DNA of 64,000 nucleotides from Parvibaculum sp. (GTDB taxonomy: Bacteria > Pseudomonadota > Alphaproteobacteria > Parvibaculales > Parvibaculaceae), in contig JARLIS010000058.1 in NCBI GenBank assembly GCA_031291615.1, positions 62,001 through 126,000 of the forward strand, given 5' to 3'. The notes beneath the pieces were generated by a model. It saw only the letters and a program-made list of their open reading frames with translations, was not told where the DNA came from and made no database searches. Positions 56,123 to 64,000 of the stretch are shown one piece after another. Within the stretch, counting starts at the first letter, position 1, and the number at the start of each line of letters is the position of its first letter. A program made the position numbers and the translations under genes.

Positions 56123-56539
56123 ATGGTCGTTCGGTTGCCTAAAGGCTACACGCCGTCCGAGGACGAGCCGTTCATGAACAAGCGGCAGCGCGAGTACTTC
56201 CGCCGCAAGCTCGAAAAGTGGAAGGAAGACATCCTTCTCGAAAATCGCGAAACGCTTCAGCATCTCCAGGAAGAAACGGTTCAGCATCCCGATCTCGCGG
56301 ACCGCGCGTCGACCGAAACGGAGCGTTCGCTGGAGCTGCGCACGCGCGATCGTCAGCGCAAGCTCGTTTCCAAGATCGATGCGGCGCTTCGGCGGATTGA
56401 GGAAGGCACTTACGGCTATTGCGAAGAGACGGGCGAGCCGATCAGCCTGAAGCGGCTCGATGCGCGTCCCATCGCGACATTGTCGATCGAGGCGCAGGAG
56501 CGGCACGAGCGCCGCGAAAAAGTCTATCGCGACGATTGA
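56123..56539 (+). CDS. dksA: RNA polymerase-binding protein DksA, single-Cys type
   Basis: A 138-aa DksA: coiled coil with the LADRASTETERSLELRTRDR tip region (acidic tip DRAS) and a C-terminal globule TYGYCEETGEPISLKRLDARP. Only one of the four canonical zinc cysteines remains, as in Rhodobacter-type DksA. It binds the RNAP secondary channel and enables ppGpp responses. The dksA location between fliX and flgH is seen in other alphaproteobacteria. ATG 56123 chosen over a longer start. Confidence 0.93.
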   Translation: MVVRLPKGYTPSEDEPFMNKRQREYFRRKLEKWKEDILLENRETLQHLQEETVQHPDLADRASTETERSLELRTRDRQRKLVSKIDAALRRIEEGTYGYCEETGEPISLKRLDARPIATLSIEAQERHERREKVYRDD

Positions 56540-56564
56540 GCTTTTCCGCCATGTCGGAATGCAG

Positions 56565-56593
56565 AAACGCGGCTCCTTTCGGAGCCGCGTTTT
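56565..56593 (+). terminator. Terminator of dksA
   Basis: AAACGCGGCTCC and GGAGCCGCGTTT pair perfectly (12 bp) around TTTC and end in a short T-tract. It is nearly symmetrical and could also serve the convergent flgH transcript. Confidence 0.92.
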
Positions 56594-56639
56594 GCATTTC
56601 CAGACCGTACATCCGGGCCTGGAAAGGCCCCCATCAACC

Positions 56640-57392
56640 TCAGAAGGGCATGATCACGTCGTAAAGCTGCTGGCCGTAGCGCGGCTGCTGCATGTCGCTG
56701 ATCTGGCCGCGTCCGCCGTAAGAGATGCGCGCTTCGGCGATCTGGGTGTGCAGAATGGTGTTGGTGTTCGAAATGTCTTCCGGGCGCACGATGCCGGCGA
56801 TCAACAGCTCGCGTACTTCGAAGTTCACGCGAACTTCCTGACGGCCCTGAATGACCAGATTGCCGTTAGGCAGAACCTGCGTAACGACAGCCGCAATCGT
56901 GAGGTCAACGGCTTCCTTGCGGTCCACGGTGCCGGTGCCGGCGCTCGAGCTCGCGCTTGTCGCGTCGACGAGCTTCGTCGGATCGACCGCGGCCGGGAGC
57001 ACGTTCTTGAGCTTGGACTCAAATCCGAGAAGGTTCGGCATCGCGGCGTTTTCGGAATTGGCGCGCGTGCGCTGCGTCGAATTGTCGACCTTGGCGCTGT
57101 CGGCGATGTTGATGAGAACCGTCAGAATGTCGCCCACGTGAGAGGCGCGTTGATCGCGGAAGAATGCGCGCGAGCCTGCGCGCCAGAGCGAATTCGGTTC
57201 ATAGACAACCTGCTCGGGCTGCGGCATCGGCATGCTGACCGGCTGGTAGCCGGGCTGCGCGGTCGGATTTGCGATCGGCGCGAGCGCAGGCGCGGCGCCG
57301 ATATTGTCGATGCGGTCGATGGCGCCGCAGCCGGCGAGAGTGGACGAGAGGAGGGCGGCGGCGACAAAGCCTGACACGCGGCGGATATACAT
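56640..57392 (-). CDS. flgH: Flagellar L-ring lipoprotein FlgH
   Basis: A 250-aa outer-membrane ring lipoprotein: lipobox LAGC near residue 22, then SLWRAGSRAFFRDQRASHVGD and GIVRPEDISNTNTILHTQIAEARISY (in parts), the FlgH core. Last gene of the minus-strand flgF-flgG-flgA-flgH unit. Confidence 0.96.
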   Translation of the reverse strand: MYIRRVSGFVAAALLSSTLAGCGAIDRIDNIGAAPALAPIANPTAQPGYQPVSMPMPQPEQVVYEPNSLWRAGSRAFFRDQRASHVGDILTVLINIADSAKVDNSTQRTRANSENAAMPNLLGFESKLKNVLPAAVDPTKLVDATSASSSAGTGTVDRKEAVDLTIAAVVTQVLPNGNLVIQGRQEVRVNFEVRELLIAGIVRPEDISNTNTILHTQIAEARISYGGRGQISDMQQPRYGQQLYDVIMPF

Positions 57393-57429
57393 TTCAGGGC
57401 CTCTTTTAAAAACGCTACGCGGGCTTCGT

Positions 57430-58419
57430 TCAGGACTTGAGTTCGCTCAGGCGCGGGGCGCCCATGGCGTCGATGCGCACCAGGTTCGGGCCTTCGATGA
57501 CGCCCTGGACCGTGCGATTGGAGCGCGGATTGAGCACGTCGACCGTGTCGCCGACGGCGCCGCTCTGGAGCGCCTTGCCGCGTGCGAGCAGGGTGAGCGA
57601 GCCGGTGACATAGCTCATGTCCACGGTCGCGCCCTTGGTGACGACGACGGGCTGCTGCATGTCGCTGGTGCGAAGCAGGTCGCCCGTCCGGACGGGGTGG
57701 CGCGGCGACATGCCGACAAGCTGCGCCTGCGCGGTGATGATGTTCTGGCCGACGCGGTCGGCGGGAAGCCTGATCCAGTCGATATCGTCGGCGCGAACGA
57801 CATCGCCGGGCGCGACGTCGCGCTTCAGCACCGGGACGTCGAGGGCGGGATAGGCGCGGCCGGAAACGCGGCGCAGCGCGGCGCCCGGATCGTTGGCCGG
57901 TGCGCGCAGCAGCGCATCGAAATTGCCGTTGCGCGGATTGAAGTCGATCTGCTCGACCTTGACGGTGCGGGGCGCATTTTCGCCAACCTGCACGCCCGCC
58001 GTTCCATTCGCAAATTCGACCTGGAGCTTCGCGGTGACCGGCATCGAGGGCGAGACCGAGGCGATGGCGGAGGCGACGGCGGAAGACACTTCCGCTTCCG
58101 AGACCGGAACGCCGCTGCGGGAAACCGTGACATGCGTGAGGCCCGTCGTGTTGCGCCAGGCAAGACCGTTGCGCCGGGCGACGAGCGAGATGCGCGACAC
58201 CGAAATATCCATCGAGAGGCCGGGCGCCGGCGCTTCGTTGACGACGACCTGCGATGCATTGCCCGCGCCGTCGAAGAGATCGCCGAGCGTGACGGTTTCG
58301 CCGGGCACGACGACGGAAGGGCGCAGCTCCGTGGCGGAGGCGAGGCTTGCAGAGACGCCGAAGCAGAGAGCGGCCAGCGCGGGGATCAACAGACGGGTCA
58401 TGGCGTGTATCCGTTTCAT
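57430..58419 (-). CDS. flgA: P-ring assembly chaperone FlgA
   Basis: A 329-aa periplasmic protein with signal peptide (ends about SASLASA) and a C-terminal SAF domain: VLKRDVAPGDVVRADDIDWI, followed by VVVTKGATVDMSYV and SNRTVQGVIEGPNLVRI. It is longer than enteric FlgA, as usual in this class. Helps FlgI assemble into the P ring. Confidence 0.94.
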   Translation of the reverse strand: MKRIHAMTRLLIPALAALCFGVSASLASATELRPSVVVPGETVTLGDLFDGAGNASQVVVNEAPAPGLSMDISVSRISLVARRNGLAWRNTTGLTHVTVSRSGVPVSEAEVSSAVASAIASVSPSMPVTAKLQVEFANGTAGVQVGENAPRTVKVEQIDFNPRNGNFDALLRAPANDPGAALRRVSGRAYPALDVPVLKRDVAPGDVVRADDIDWIRLPADRVGQNIITAQAQLVGMSPRHPVRTGDLLRTSDMQQPVVVTKGATVDMSYVTGSLTLLARGKALQSGAVGDTVDVLNPRSNRTVQGVIEGPNLVRIDAMGAPRLSELKS

Positions 58420-58426
58420 GCTGGCG

Positions 58427-59212
58427 TTACTTCAGGTTCGAGGTCGTCGACATCATCTCGTCGGACGCCGTGATGACCTTCGCGTTCATCTCGTAGGCGC
58501 GCTGGGCGGTGATGAGGTCCGAAATTTCCGTCACGGCGTTCACGTTCGAGGTTTCGAGAAAGCCCTGCTGGAGCGTGCCGAAACCGATGGATGCGGGGTT
58601 GCCCGTCGTCGGCGCGCCGCTGGCGGAGGTTTCGAGGAACAGGTTGTTGCCCTGCGGGTCGAGGCCGCCTTCGTTCGGGAAGGTTGAGAGTTCGAGCTGG
58701 CCGACGATCTGCGGCGCGGTCTGTCCGGGGATGGTCGCCTGAACCTGGCCGTCATTGCTGATGGTGATGTCCGACGCCGTCGGCGGAACGGTGATGCCGG
58801 GGGCGACGGTGTAACCGTCCGAGGTCACGATCTGGCCCGTGGGGCTCAGCGAAAAGTTGCCGGCGCGCGTATAGGCGTCGGTGCCGCTCGGCATCTGCAC
58901 GCGGAAATAGCCGCGGCCCTGAATGGCGACGTCGAGCTTGTTGCCGGTGTTGTTGAGATCGCCCTGGGTCATGATGCGGTAGACGGAGCCTGTCTTGACG
59001 CCGAGGCCGATCTGCACGCCCGAGGGGACGATGGTGCCGGAGTCAGACGAGTTCGTGCCGACGCGGCGCAGGTTCTGATAGAGCAGATCCTGAAACTCGG
59101 CGCGCTGTGCCTTGAAGCCCGAGGTGCTCATGTTGGCGATGTTGTTCGAGATCACCTCGACATTGAGCTGCTGGGCCATCATGCCTGTGGCGGCGATGCT
59201 GAGCGACTGCAT
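58427..59212 (-). CDS. flgG: Distal rod protein FlgG
   Basis: A 261-aa rod protein starting MQSLSIAATGMMAQQLNVEVISNNIANMSTSGFK (in parts) and ending NVNAVTEISDLITAQRAYEMN. Length equals canonical FlgG. It forms the distal rod through the P/L rings. Downstream of flgF by 56 bases and 7 bases before flgA. Confidence 0.97.
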   Translation of the reverse strand: MQSLSIAATGMMAQQLNVEVISNNIANMSTSGFKAQRAEFQDLLYQNLRRVGTNSSDSGTIVPSGVQIGLGVKTGSVYRIMTQGDLNNTGNKLDVAIQGRGYFRVQMPSGTDAYTRAGNFSLSPTGQIVTSDGYTVAPGITVPPTASDITISNDGQVQATIPGQTAPQIVGQLELSTFPNEGGLDPQGNNLFLETSASGAPTTGNPASIGFGTLQQGFLETSNVNAVTEISDLITAQRAYEMNAKVITASDEMMSTTSNLK

Positions 59213-59268
59213 TGATCTGTTCCTTGGCCTTGTCTTGAACTAAAGGGCGTCGTTGAGGAGAGGGGCGG

Positions 59269-60000
59269 TCAGACCGCGCCTCCGATTTGCGAAATGGCCT
59301 GACGGCGCATGTTGTCGGCCGCCTCGATGAGGCTCTGCGTGCTTTCGTAGGAACGCGACACCGCGATCATGTTGGTCATCTCGATGATCGGCTTGACGTT
59401 GGAGCCTTCGATCGAGCCTTGAATCATGCGCGGATTGGCGACGGGCTGTTCGGCCTGAGTGGTCGTCGTCAGGTTTTCGCCGTCGTTCTGCAAGTCCTGC
59501 ATATTGGCGAAGTCGACGAGAGCGATCTTGCCGCGCTGGCCTTTGTCGGTCGTGATGGTGCCGTCGCTAGCGATGGTGATCTGGCCGTCATCGGCGGCGA
59601 AGGTGACGTTGGTGCCTGCCGTCGTCATCACGGGATAACCGTTCGACGTGACGAGCTGGCCGGTGGCGTCGAGCTGCAAATGTCCGTTGCGCGTGTAGCG
59701 CGTGCCCGTCGGCGTCTGAACCTTGAACATGCCGCTGCCGGCGATGGCGATGTCGAGCGGATTGCCGGTCGTCTTCATCTCGCCGTCGGCGAGGTCGCGC
59801 ATCTGCCCGTAGTCCTGGACGAAGGAGAGCTTCTTGTCCGGGCTCTGCTCGCTCGCGTTCGGCATCACATACTCGTCGAAGAGCATGCTTTCCGACTTGT
59901 AGGCCGTGGTGTTCATGTTCGTGAGGTTGTTCGCGATGACGGCCATCTGCCGCATCATGGCGGTTTGGCGCGACAGGCCGATGAGAAGGGCGTTATCCAT
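59269..60000 (-). CDS. flgF: Proximal rod protein FlgF
   Basis: A 243-aa rod protein: starts with MMRQMAVIANNLTNMNTTAYK and ends GSNVKPIIEMTNMIAVSRSYES. First gene of its operon, 57 bases below a sigma-54 promoter. The proximal rod partners flgB/flgC are not in the window. Confidence 0.96.
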   Translation of the reverse strand: MDNALLIGLSRQTAMMRQMAVIANNLTNMNTTAYKSESMLFDEYVMPNASEQSPDKKLSFVQDYGQMRDLADGEMKTTGNPLDIAIAGSGMFKVQTPTGTRYTRNGHLQLDATGQLVTSNGYPVMTTAGTNVTFAADDGQITIASDGTITTDKGQRGKIALVDFANMQDLQNDGENLTTTTQAEQPVANPRMIQGSIEGSNVKPIIEMTNMIAVSRSYESTQSLIEAADNMRRQAISQIGGAV

Positions 60001-60056
60001 TTCAAATCCAGACGAACGTTGACAACCTTGGGACGCGGGGCGCCCGGACCCTCCAG

Positions 60057-60072
60057 TGCAGGCGGCGTGCCA
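60057..60072 (-). promoter_or_regulatory. Sigma-54 promoter of the flgF operon
   Basis: Minus strand: TGGCACG-CCGC-CTGCA, with a perfect -24 element and the essential GC at -12. The start point would be near 60046, 46 bases before flgF. The rest of 60001-60397 is GC-rich spacer with no gene recognised. Confidence 0.85.
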
Positions 60073-60397
60073 GACGAAAAGTCTAATGATTTCAGATAGT
60101 TGTATTGAATTCCGGCAGGCGGGCTAGGCGCTTCGGGCAGGCTTTACCGGGCAGTTATTGCCGCGCCGGACAATGGGCCGGTGCCCATGCAGACGCCCGA
60201 CCGGCGGCCCGGCGCGGGTCCGGTCCCGGTGTGACGAGACGAGGCGAAGTGCGGCCGGGGCAACGCTTCATTAACTAAACTAGGTAAGGATTTGGATGCA
60301 CCGCGGGCACTCGTGCGGGCTCCGATCCGGGCCTTCATCGAGGCGGTGCAAATCTCCCGAAGGCCGGCGGTTTTCGCCGGCGGGCAAGGTGGGCAAA

Positions 60398-60895
60398 ATG
60401 GCCGCGATAGATGCCGACGATTCCGAAGTGGAAGGTGGGGAAGCCGCCGCTCCCGCAAAGCGCAAGCTGAGCGGCAAGGTGCTCATCCTCTATATCGTCC
60501 TGCCGCTCGTCCTCCTTATCGGCGGCGGCGCGGGCGTTTATTTCTCCGGCCTGCTTGGAACTTCGCACAAGGAAGAAAAGCCGGTCGTCGTCGAGCCGGT
60601 CTTCTACGACCTTCCCGATTTTCTCGTGAATCTGAGCGGGCCTCCGCCGCAGCACTTCCTGAAAATGAAGGTGACGCTGCAAATCACGGACGCCAATGCC
60701 GCAAAGCGTCTCGATGCCGAAATCCCCCGCGTGCTCGACGCGTTCCAGATTTATCTGCGCGAACTTCGGCCGGAAGACCTGGAAGGGTCGGCGGGCATCC
60801 TGCGCGTGAAGGAAGAACTTCTGCGCCGCATCAATCTCGCCATCCAGCCGCCGCTCGCGACGGACATCCTCTTCAAAGAAGTCATCATTCAGTAG
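60398..60895 (+). CDS. fliL: Basal-body protein FliL
   Basis: A 165-aa protein with one N-terminal membrane helix (VLILYIVLPLVLLIGGGAGVYF) and a periplasmic FliL domain (YDLPDFLVNLSG...FLKMKVTLQI, LRVKEELLRRIN). FliL supports stators. ATG 60398 is chosen over the longer, arginine-rich upstream reading. First of a four-gene plus-strand unit. Confidence 0.92.
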   Translation: MAAIDADDSEVEGGEAAAPAKRKLSGKVLILYIVLPLVLLIGGGAGVYFSGLLGTSHKEEKPVVVEPVFYDLPDFLVNLSGPPPQHFLKMKVTLQITDANAAKRLDAEIPRVLDAFQIYLRELRPEDLEGSAGILRVKEELLRRINLAIQPPLATDILFKEVIIQ

Positions 60896-60931
60896 GGCTC
60901 TCAGGGCTCCCCGGTTCAAGTTCAGCAAGGC

Positions 60932-62038
60932 GTGGCTAGTCTCATGGCGACTGTCGACGAAATCGATCCCGACGAAATGGCGGCTGCAATGGCGGCGCTC
61001 GAAGGGGAGGGCGATGCTGCCGATCAGGACGCTCCGCATCGCGTCGCGCCGGAGCGCGTGCTCAACCAGGACGAAATCGACAGCCTTCTCGGCTTCGAAA
61101 TCGACAATGAGCAGGACGGCGAGCGCACGGGCATTCGCGCGATCATCAATTCGGCGCTTGTCTCTTATGAGCGCCTGCCGATGCTTGAAATCGTGTTCGA
61201 CAGGCTTGTGCGCCTGATGACCACGAGCCTGCGCAATTTCACGTCGGACAATGTCGAAGTCAGCCTCGACAATATTTCCTCGATCCGCTTCGGCGACTAT
61301 CTCAATTCGATCCCGCTGCCTGCCGTTCTCGCGGTCTTCCGCGCGAAGGAGTGGGACAATTACGGCATGTTCACGGTCGACTCGAACCTGATCTATTCGA
61401 TCGTCGACGTGCTGCTCGGCGGACGGCGCGGCACCGCGGCCATGCGCATCGAAGGTCGCCCCTATACGACGATCGAGCTCAGCCTCGTCCAGCGCATGAT
61501 CGAGGTCGTGTTGCAGGACGCCAAGGCCGCCTTCGAGCCCTTGTCGCCGGTCACGCTCGAGCTCGATCGGATCGAGACGAATCCGCGCTTCGCCGCCATC
61601 GCGCGGCCCGCCAACGCCGCCATTCTGATCAAGCTCAGGATCGACATGGAAGATCGCGGCGGGCGCATCGAAATGCTGCTGCCCTATGCGACGCTGGAAC
61701 CGATCCGCGAACTTCTTCTCCAGATGTTCATGGGCGAGAAATTCGGCCGCGACTCGATCTGGGAAAGCCATCTCGCAACCGAGCTCTGGTCGACCAAGAT
61801 TCCGCTCGAAGCGGTTCTCGACGAGCAGAAGCTCAGCTTGCGCGAGGTCATGGATTTCAAGGTCGGACAAACGCTGATGCTCAACAACGGGCCGGACGCG
61901 CTTGTCGAAATGCGCTGCGGCGGCGTGTCGCTGGCGTCGGGCCGCATCGGCCGGATTTCGAACAGCGTCGCCGTGCGCATCGAGCGCGGCATCAAACACA
62001 AAAGCGCCGCGACGGCGGATGCGGGAGCGCGGAAATGA
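60932..62038 (+). CDS. fliM: Flagellar motor switch protein FliM
   Basis: A 368-aa C-ring protein. LNQDEIDSLLGFE is the EIDSLLG-like conserved N-terminal motif; the middle CheC-like domain has YERLPMLEIVFDRL and the C-terminal SpoA domain has DFKVGQTLMLNN. GTG 60932 (AGCAAGGC upstream) or ATG 60944 could start it. It overlaps the next ATG by 4 bases. Confidence 0.95.
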   Translation: MASLMATVDEIDPDEMAAAMAALEGEGDAADQDAPHRVAPERVLNQDEIDSLLGFEIDNEQDGERTGIRAIINSALVSYERLPMLEIVFDRLVRLMTTSLRNFTSDNVEVSLDNISSIRFGDYLNSIPLPAVLAVFRAKEWDNYGMFTVDSNLIYSIVDVLLGGRRGTAAMRIEGRPYTTIELSLVQRMIEVVLQDAKAAFEPLSPVTLELDRIETNPRFAAIARPANAAILIKLRIDMEDRGGRIEMLLPYATLEPIRELLLQMFMGEKFGRDSIWESHLATELWSTKIPLEAVLDEQKLSLREVMDFKVGQTLMLNNGPDALVEMRCGGVSLASGRIGRISNSVAVRIERGIKHKSAATADAGARK

Positions 62039-62484
62039 CGGCTTTGCCGATGGATGTCATGCTTGAAGTGATCGTGTGCGTGCTGCTGGCCGCGACGATC
62101 GTCTATTGCGCGACGCTCGACCGCCGCTTGCGCGCCATGCGTTCCGGGCAGGACGGCCTGCGCGAACTCATTACGGACCTCTCGGCCGCGACGAACAATG
62201 CGGTTGCCGCCATTGCGCGCCTGCGCGAGGCGAGCGATGCGACCGGCAAGAGTTTGAGCGAACAGGTGAAGCGCGGCCGCGCGCTGGCCGACGAGCTCGC
62301 GCTCATGGTCGAATCCGGCAACGACATCGCCGACCGTCTCGGCAGTCTCGAAATGCGCCGTCCCGCGTCCGCGCCTGTGGCGCAGCCCGCGGCCGGTCCG
62401 CGCATCGTTCAGCCGTCCCGCGACACGAAACCCCTGAGCGCCGAACCGCAGCGGTTGCTCGACCTCCTGAAGCGCGCGCGCTGA
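62035..62484 (+). CDS. DUF6468 flagellar-cluster membrane protein
   Basis: A 149-aa protein with one N-terminal membrane helix (LEVIVCVLLAATIVYCATLD), a coiled-coil region (about 35-105) and a Pro-rich tail ending in RLLDLLKRAR. It matches DUF6468, seen between fliM and motE in alphaproteobacteria. Its role is unknown; the position suggests a stator- or basal-body-related part. ATG 62035 overlaps the fliM stop. Confidence 0.8.
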   Translation: MTALPMDVMLEVIVCVLLAATIVYCATLDRRLRAMRSGQDGLRELITDLSAATNNAVAAIARLREASDATGKSLSEQVKRGRALADELALMVESGNDIADRLGSLEMRRPASAPVAQPAAGPRIVQPSRDTKPLSAEPQRLLDLLKRAR

Positions 62485-62494
62485 GGACCGACAC

Positions 62495-63265
62495 ATGCTC
62501 GACCGCCTTCGCCTCCTGTCGACCGTGATGCTCTGCGCAGCCATGCTGCTCGGGCTCAAGGCCATTCATCTCGTCGGCGGGTTCGAGGACGTTCTGGCCG
62601 TCTCGCAGGCCAAGGCCAGCGATGCGGAAGCGCCGGCCGCCGCCGAGAAGCCAGCGGCCGAAGGCGAGGGACAGTCCAAAAAGACGGAACTGTCGGATGA
62701 TGCGAACAAGGCCGCGCTCAAGAACCAGGCCGAGCAGCTCAAAGATCAGAAAATGACGCCCGCCGAAGTGGCCGTGCTCGAAAGTCTTTCGGCGCGCCGG
62801 GGCGAACTCGACAAGCGGGCGAAGGATCTCGATCTGCGCGAGCAGCTCCTGAACGCCGCCCAGAAGCGCGTCGAAGACCGCATCGCGGAACTCAAGGGCA
62901 TCGAGGAAAAGATCAACGGCCAGATCGCCGATAACGACAAGGCGCATGACGCCCAGATGGACGGTCTCGTGAAGATGTACGAGACGATGAAGCCGAAAGA
63001 GGCCGCGCGCATTTTCGAACGGCTCGACATGGGCGTGCTCATCGACGTCGTCAAGCGCATGCAGCCGCGCAAGATGTCCGCCGTGCTGGCGGCGATGGAC
63101 CCCGTGGCCGCGCAGGAACTGACGGTCGAGCTTGCCACCGGCGACAAATTGCCCGATGTGCCGGGCGATCCGACGAAGCCCAAGGCAACGCCGGGGACCG
63201 CTCCCCAGGCCGGCATGCCCGCACCCGTCGCGCCTGCTGTCGCCGGCAATGGGCAGCAGAGCTGA
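62495..63265 (+). CDS. motE: MotE-family protein (MgtE_N-like)
   Basis: A 256-aa protein: signal/anchor helix (STVMLCAAMLLGLKAIHLVGG), an acidic Ala/Pro/Glu linker, a coiled coil (LESLSARRGELDKRAKDLDL onward) and a MgtE_N-like helical domain with KPKEAARIFERLDMGVLIDVVKRM and KMSAVLAAMDP. In rhizobia MotE is a periplasmic chaperone for MotC. Pro-rich C-terminus. It ends the fliL operon. Confidence 0.85.
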   Translation: MLDRLRLLSTVMLCAAMLLGLKAIHLVGGFEDVLAVSQAKASDAEAPAAAEKPAAEGEGQSKKTELSDDANKAALKNQAEQLKDQKMTPAEVAVLESLSARRGELDKRAKDLDLREQLLNAAQKRVEDRIAELKGIEEKINGQIADNDKAHDAQMDGLVKMYETMKPKEAARIFERLDMGVLIDVVKRMQPRKMSAVLAAMDPVAAQELTVELATGDKLPDVPGDPTKPKATPGTAPQAGMPAPVAPAVAGNGQQS

Positions 63266-63299
63266 AAGGCCGGATTTCCGCGCCTTTCGACCCGGCGCC

Positions 63300-63315
63300 T
63301 TAAACGCCGCTTAAC
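63300..63315 (+). promoter_or_regulatory. CtrA box upstream of the last gene
   Basis: TTAA-ACGCCGC-TTAAC is a perfect CtrA motif (TTAA-N7-TTAAC), about 150 bases before the last gene. It suggests that the gene is cell-cycle controlled together with early flagellar genes. Confidence 0.75.
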
Positions 63316-63465
63316 CTCGAATATCTAGTCTTAAGGCTCAAGCGCTTGCGTCGGGCAGGCGTCGTTCGGCGCTGTTTCGCGCCGGGCGGAAATGTCCATG
63401 GGCGGGCAACAGGCGTGATCGAGGCCGGGCGACATCAACGGAAAGCGCGCGAGACGAAGCGCCGC

Positions 63466-64000
63466 ATGAGCGTCGTCGCGCATGCGATGGCGGCGGCGAT
63501 GTTCATTCTCGCCTGCGCGACATTCGGGCCTGCGCCTGCATCCGCCGATCCGACCGTGACGACCAGTCTTTCCGAAGAGAACGGCTATGGCCGGATCGTC
63601 CTCACCTGGCCGGGCGGCGTTCCCGCGCATTCCGAAAGCATCACGTCTGGCGTTGCCGTTATTTCCTTCGACAGGCCGTTCGACATCGACCGCGAAGAAT
63701 TTCTGCGCAAGATGCCGAACTATGTGGCGCTGGCGCGGCAGGACACGGATCGCAAGTCACTGCGGCTCGCGCTCAAATTCGACTATTGGCTGAACGCGCG
63801 CCAGGTCGAGAACAGCCTCTATCTCGATCTCCTGCCGCGGACATGGGCGGGCGATCCGCCGCCATTGCCGGCCGATGTGCTGGCGCGGCTTGCCGCGTCC
63901 GCCGAAGCGAGAAAGCAGGCTGCGGCGGAAGCGAAACTCATCAAGGAACGCGGCGTCGTCGATCCGACCGCGCCGCCGCCGGGGCTTGCCGTTCGCGTCG
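63466..64000 (+). CDS. Secreted protein in the flagellar cluster (partial, 5' end)
   Basis: An open frame running off the right edge; 178 residues are visible. Signal peptide about 1-27 (ends PAPASA). The start of the mature part, TTSLSEENGYGRIVLTWPGG, and DIDREEFLRKMPNYVALARQD suggest a large periplasmic, probably TPR-containing protein often found after motE in this class, but the repeats would lie beyond the window. ATG 63466 is used; GTG 63418 in frame is an alternative. Confidence 0.6.
   Translation, partial: MSVVAHAMAAAMFILACATFGPAPASADPTVTTSLSEENGYGRIVLTWPGGVPAHSESITSGVAVISFDRPFDIDREEFLRKMPNYVALARQDTDRKSLRLALKFDYWLNARQVENSLYLDLLPRTWAGDPPPLPADVLARLAASAEARKQAAAEAKLIKERGVVDPTAPPPGLAVRV

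Overview
The window is GC-rich, densely coded alphaproteobacterial chromosome. The strongest evidence is the flagellar module: FlaF/FlbT beside two flagellin genes, FliX divergent from FlgI, dksA between fliX and flgH, CtrA-type TTAA-N7-TTAA boxes and sigma-54 (-24/-12) promoters, and a FliL-FliM-DUF6468-MotE string. Overall gene content resembles Parvibaculum-type organisms, but that genus-level placement is recall-based inference. No rRNA, tRNA, CRISPR array, insertion sequence or prophage was seen.

Layout. 1-1.7 kb: end of an unknown gene, an APH-fold phosphotransferase and a small helical protein, overlapping stop-to-start. 1.7-8.3 kb: a ClC channel with CBS domains, divergent from a MarR regulator that precedes an MFS transporter, a TauD/TfdA-type dioxygenase and a zinc-free MDR dehydrogenase, then a DgcA-like epimerase. 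8.4-13.4 kb: a CHASE2 protein with a degenerate class III cyclase domain, then an arsenic operon (arsR, ArsI-type C-As lyase, arsC, AqpS-like channel) and a cytochrome c. 13.6-17.1 kb: an Mla-type lipid transporter (STAS-MlaE, MlaF, MlaD, PqiC-like lipoprotein). 17.1-19.8 kb: a TipN-like membrane coiled-coil protein divergent from a free-standing Hpt protein. 19.8-24.2 kb: a second, divergent ClC protein, an LhgO-like FAD oxidase and a thiolase. 24.3-36.5 kb: mixed housekeeping and accessory genes (GH84 hexosaminidase, Rmf-like protein, cold-shock protein, alpha/beta hydrolase, PMH-type sulfatase, [2Fe-2S] ferredoxin, GT39-like membrane protein, chorismate mutase, TrxB-type ferredoxin reductase, methyltransferase), including a small AT-richer islet near 28.2-28.6 kb. 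36.6-42.3 kb: a MacAB-like exporter, two tandem sibling lipoproteins and a CoxE/MoxR pair.

42.6-64 kb is a flagellar island: flgE-flgK-flgL; flaF, flbT and two flagellins; a TPR-glycosyltransferase resembling the flagellin glycosyltransferase FlmG; an FlgN-like chaperone, a FlgJ/CheL rod-binding protein and flgI; fliX; dksA; flgH-flgA-flgG-flgF; fliL-fliM-DUF6468-motE; and the start of a secreted protein behind a CtrA box. The promoter motifs fit the known hierarchy: CtrA for early genes, sigma-54 for hook, rod and flagellin genes, and FlbT/FlaF for flagellin mRNA. flgB, flgC, flgD, fliE and fliF are not in the window.
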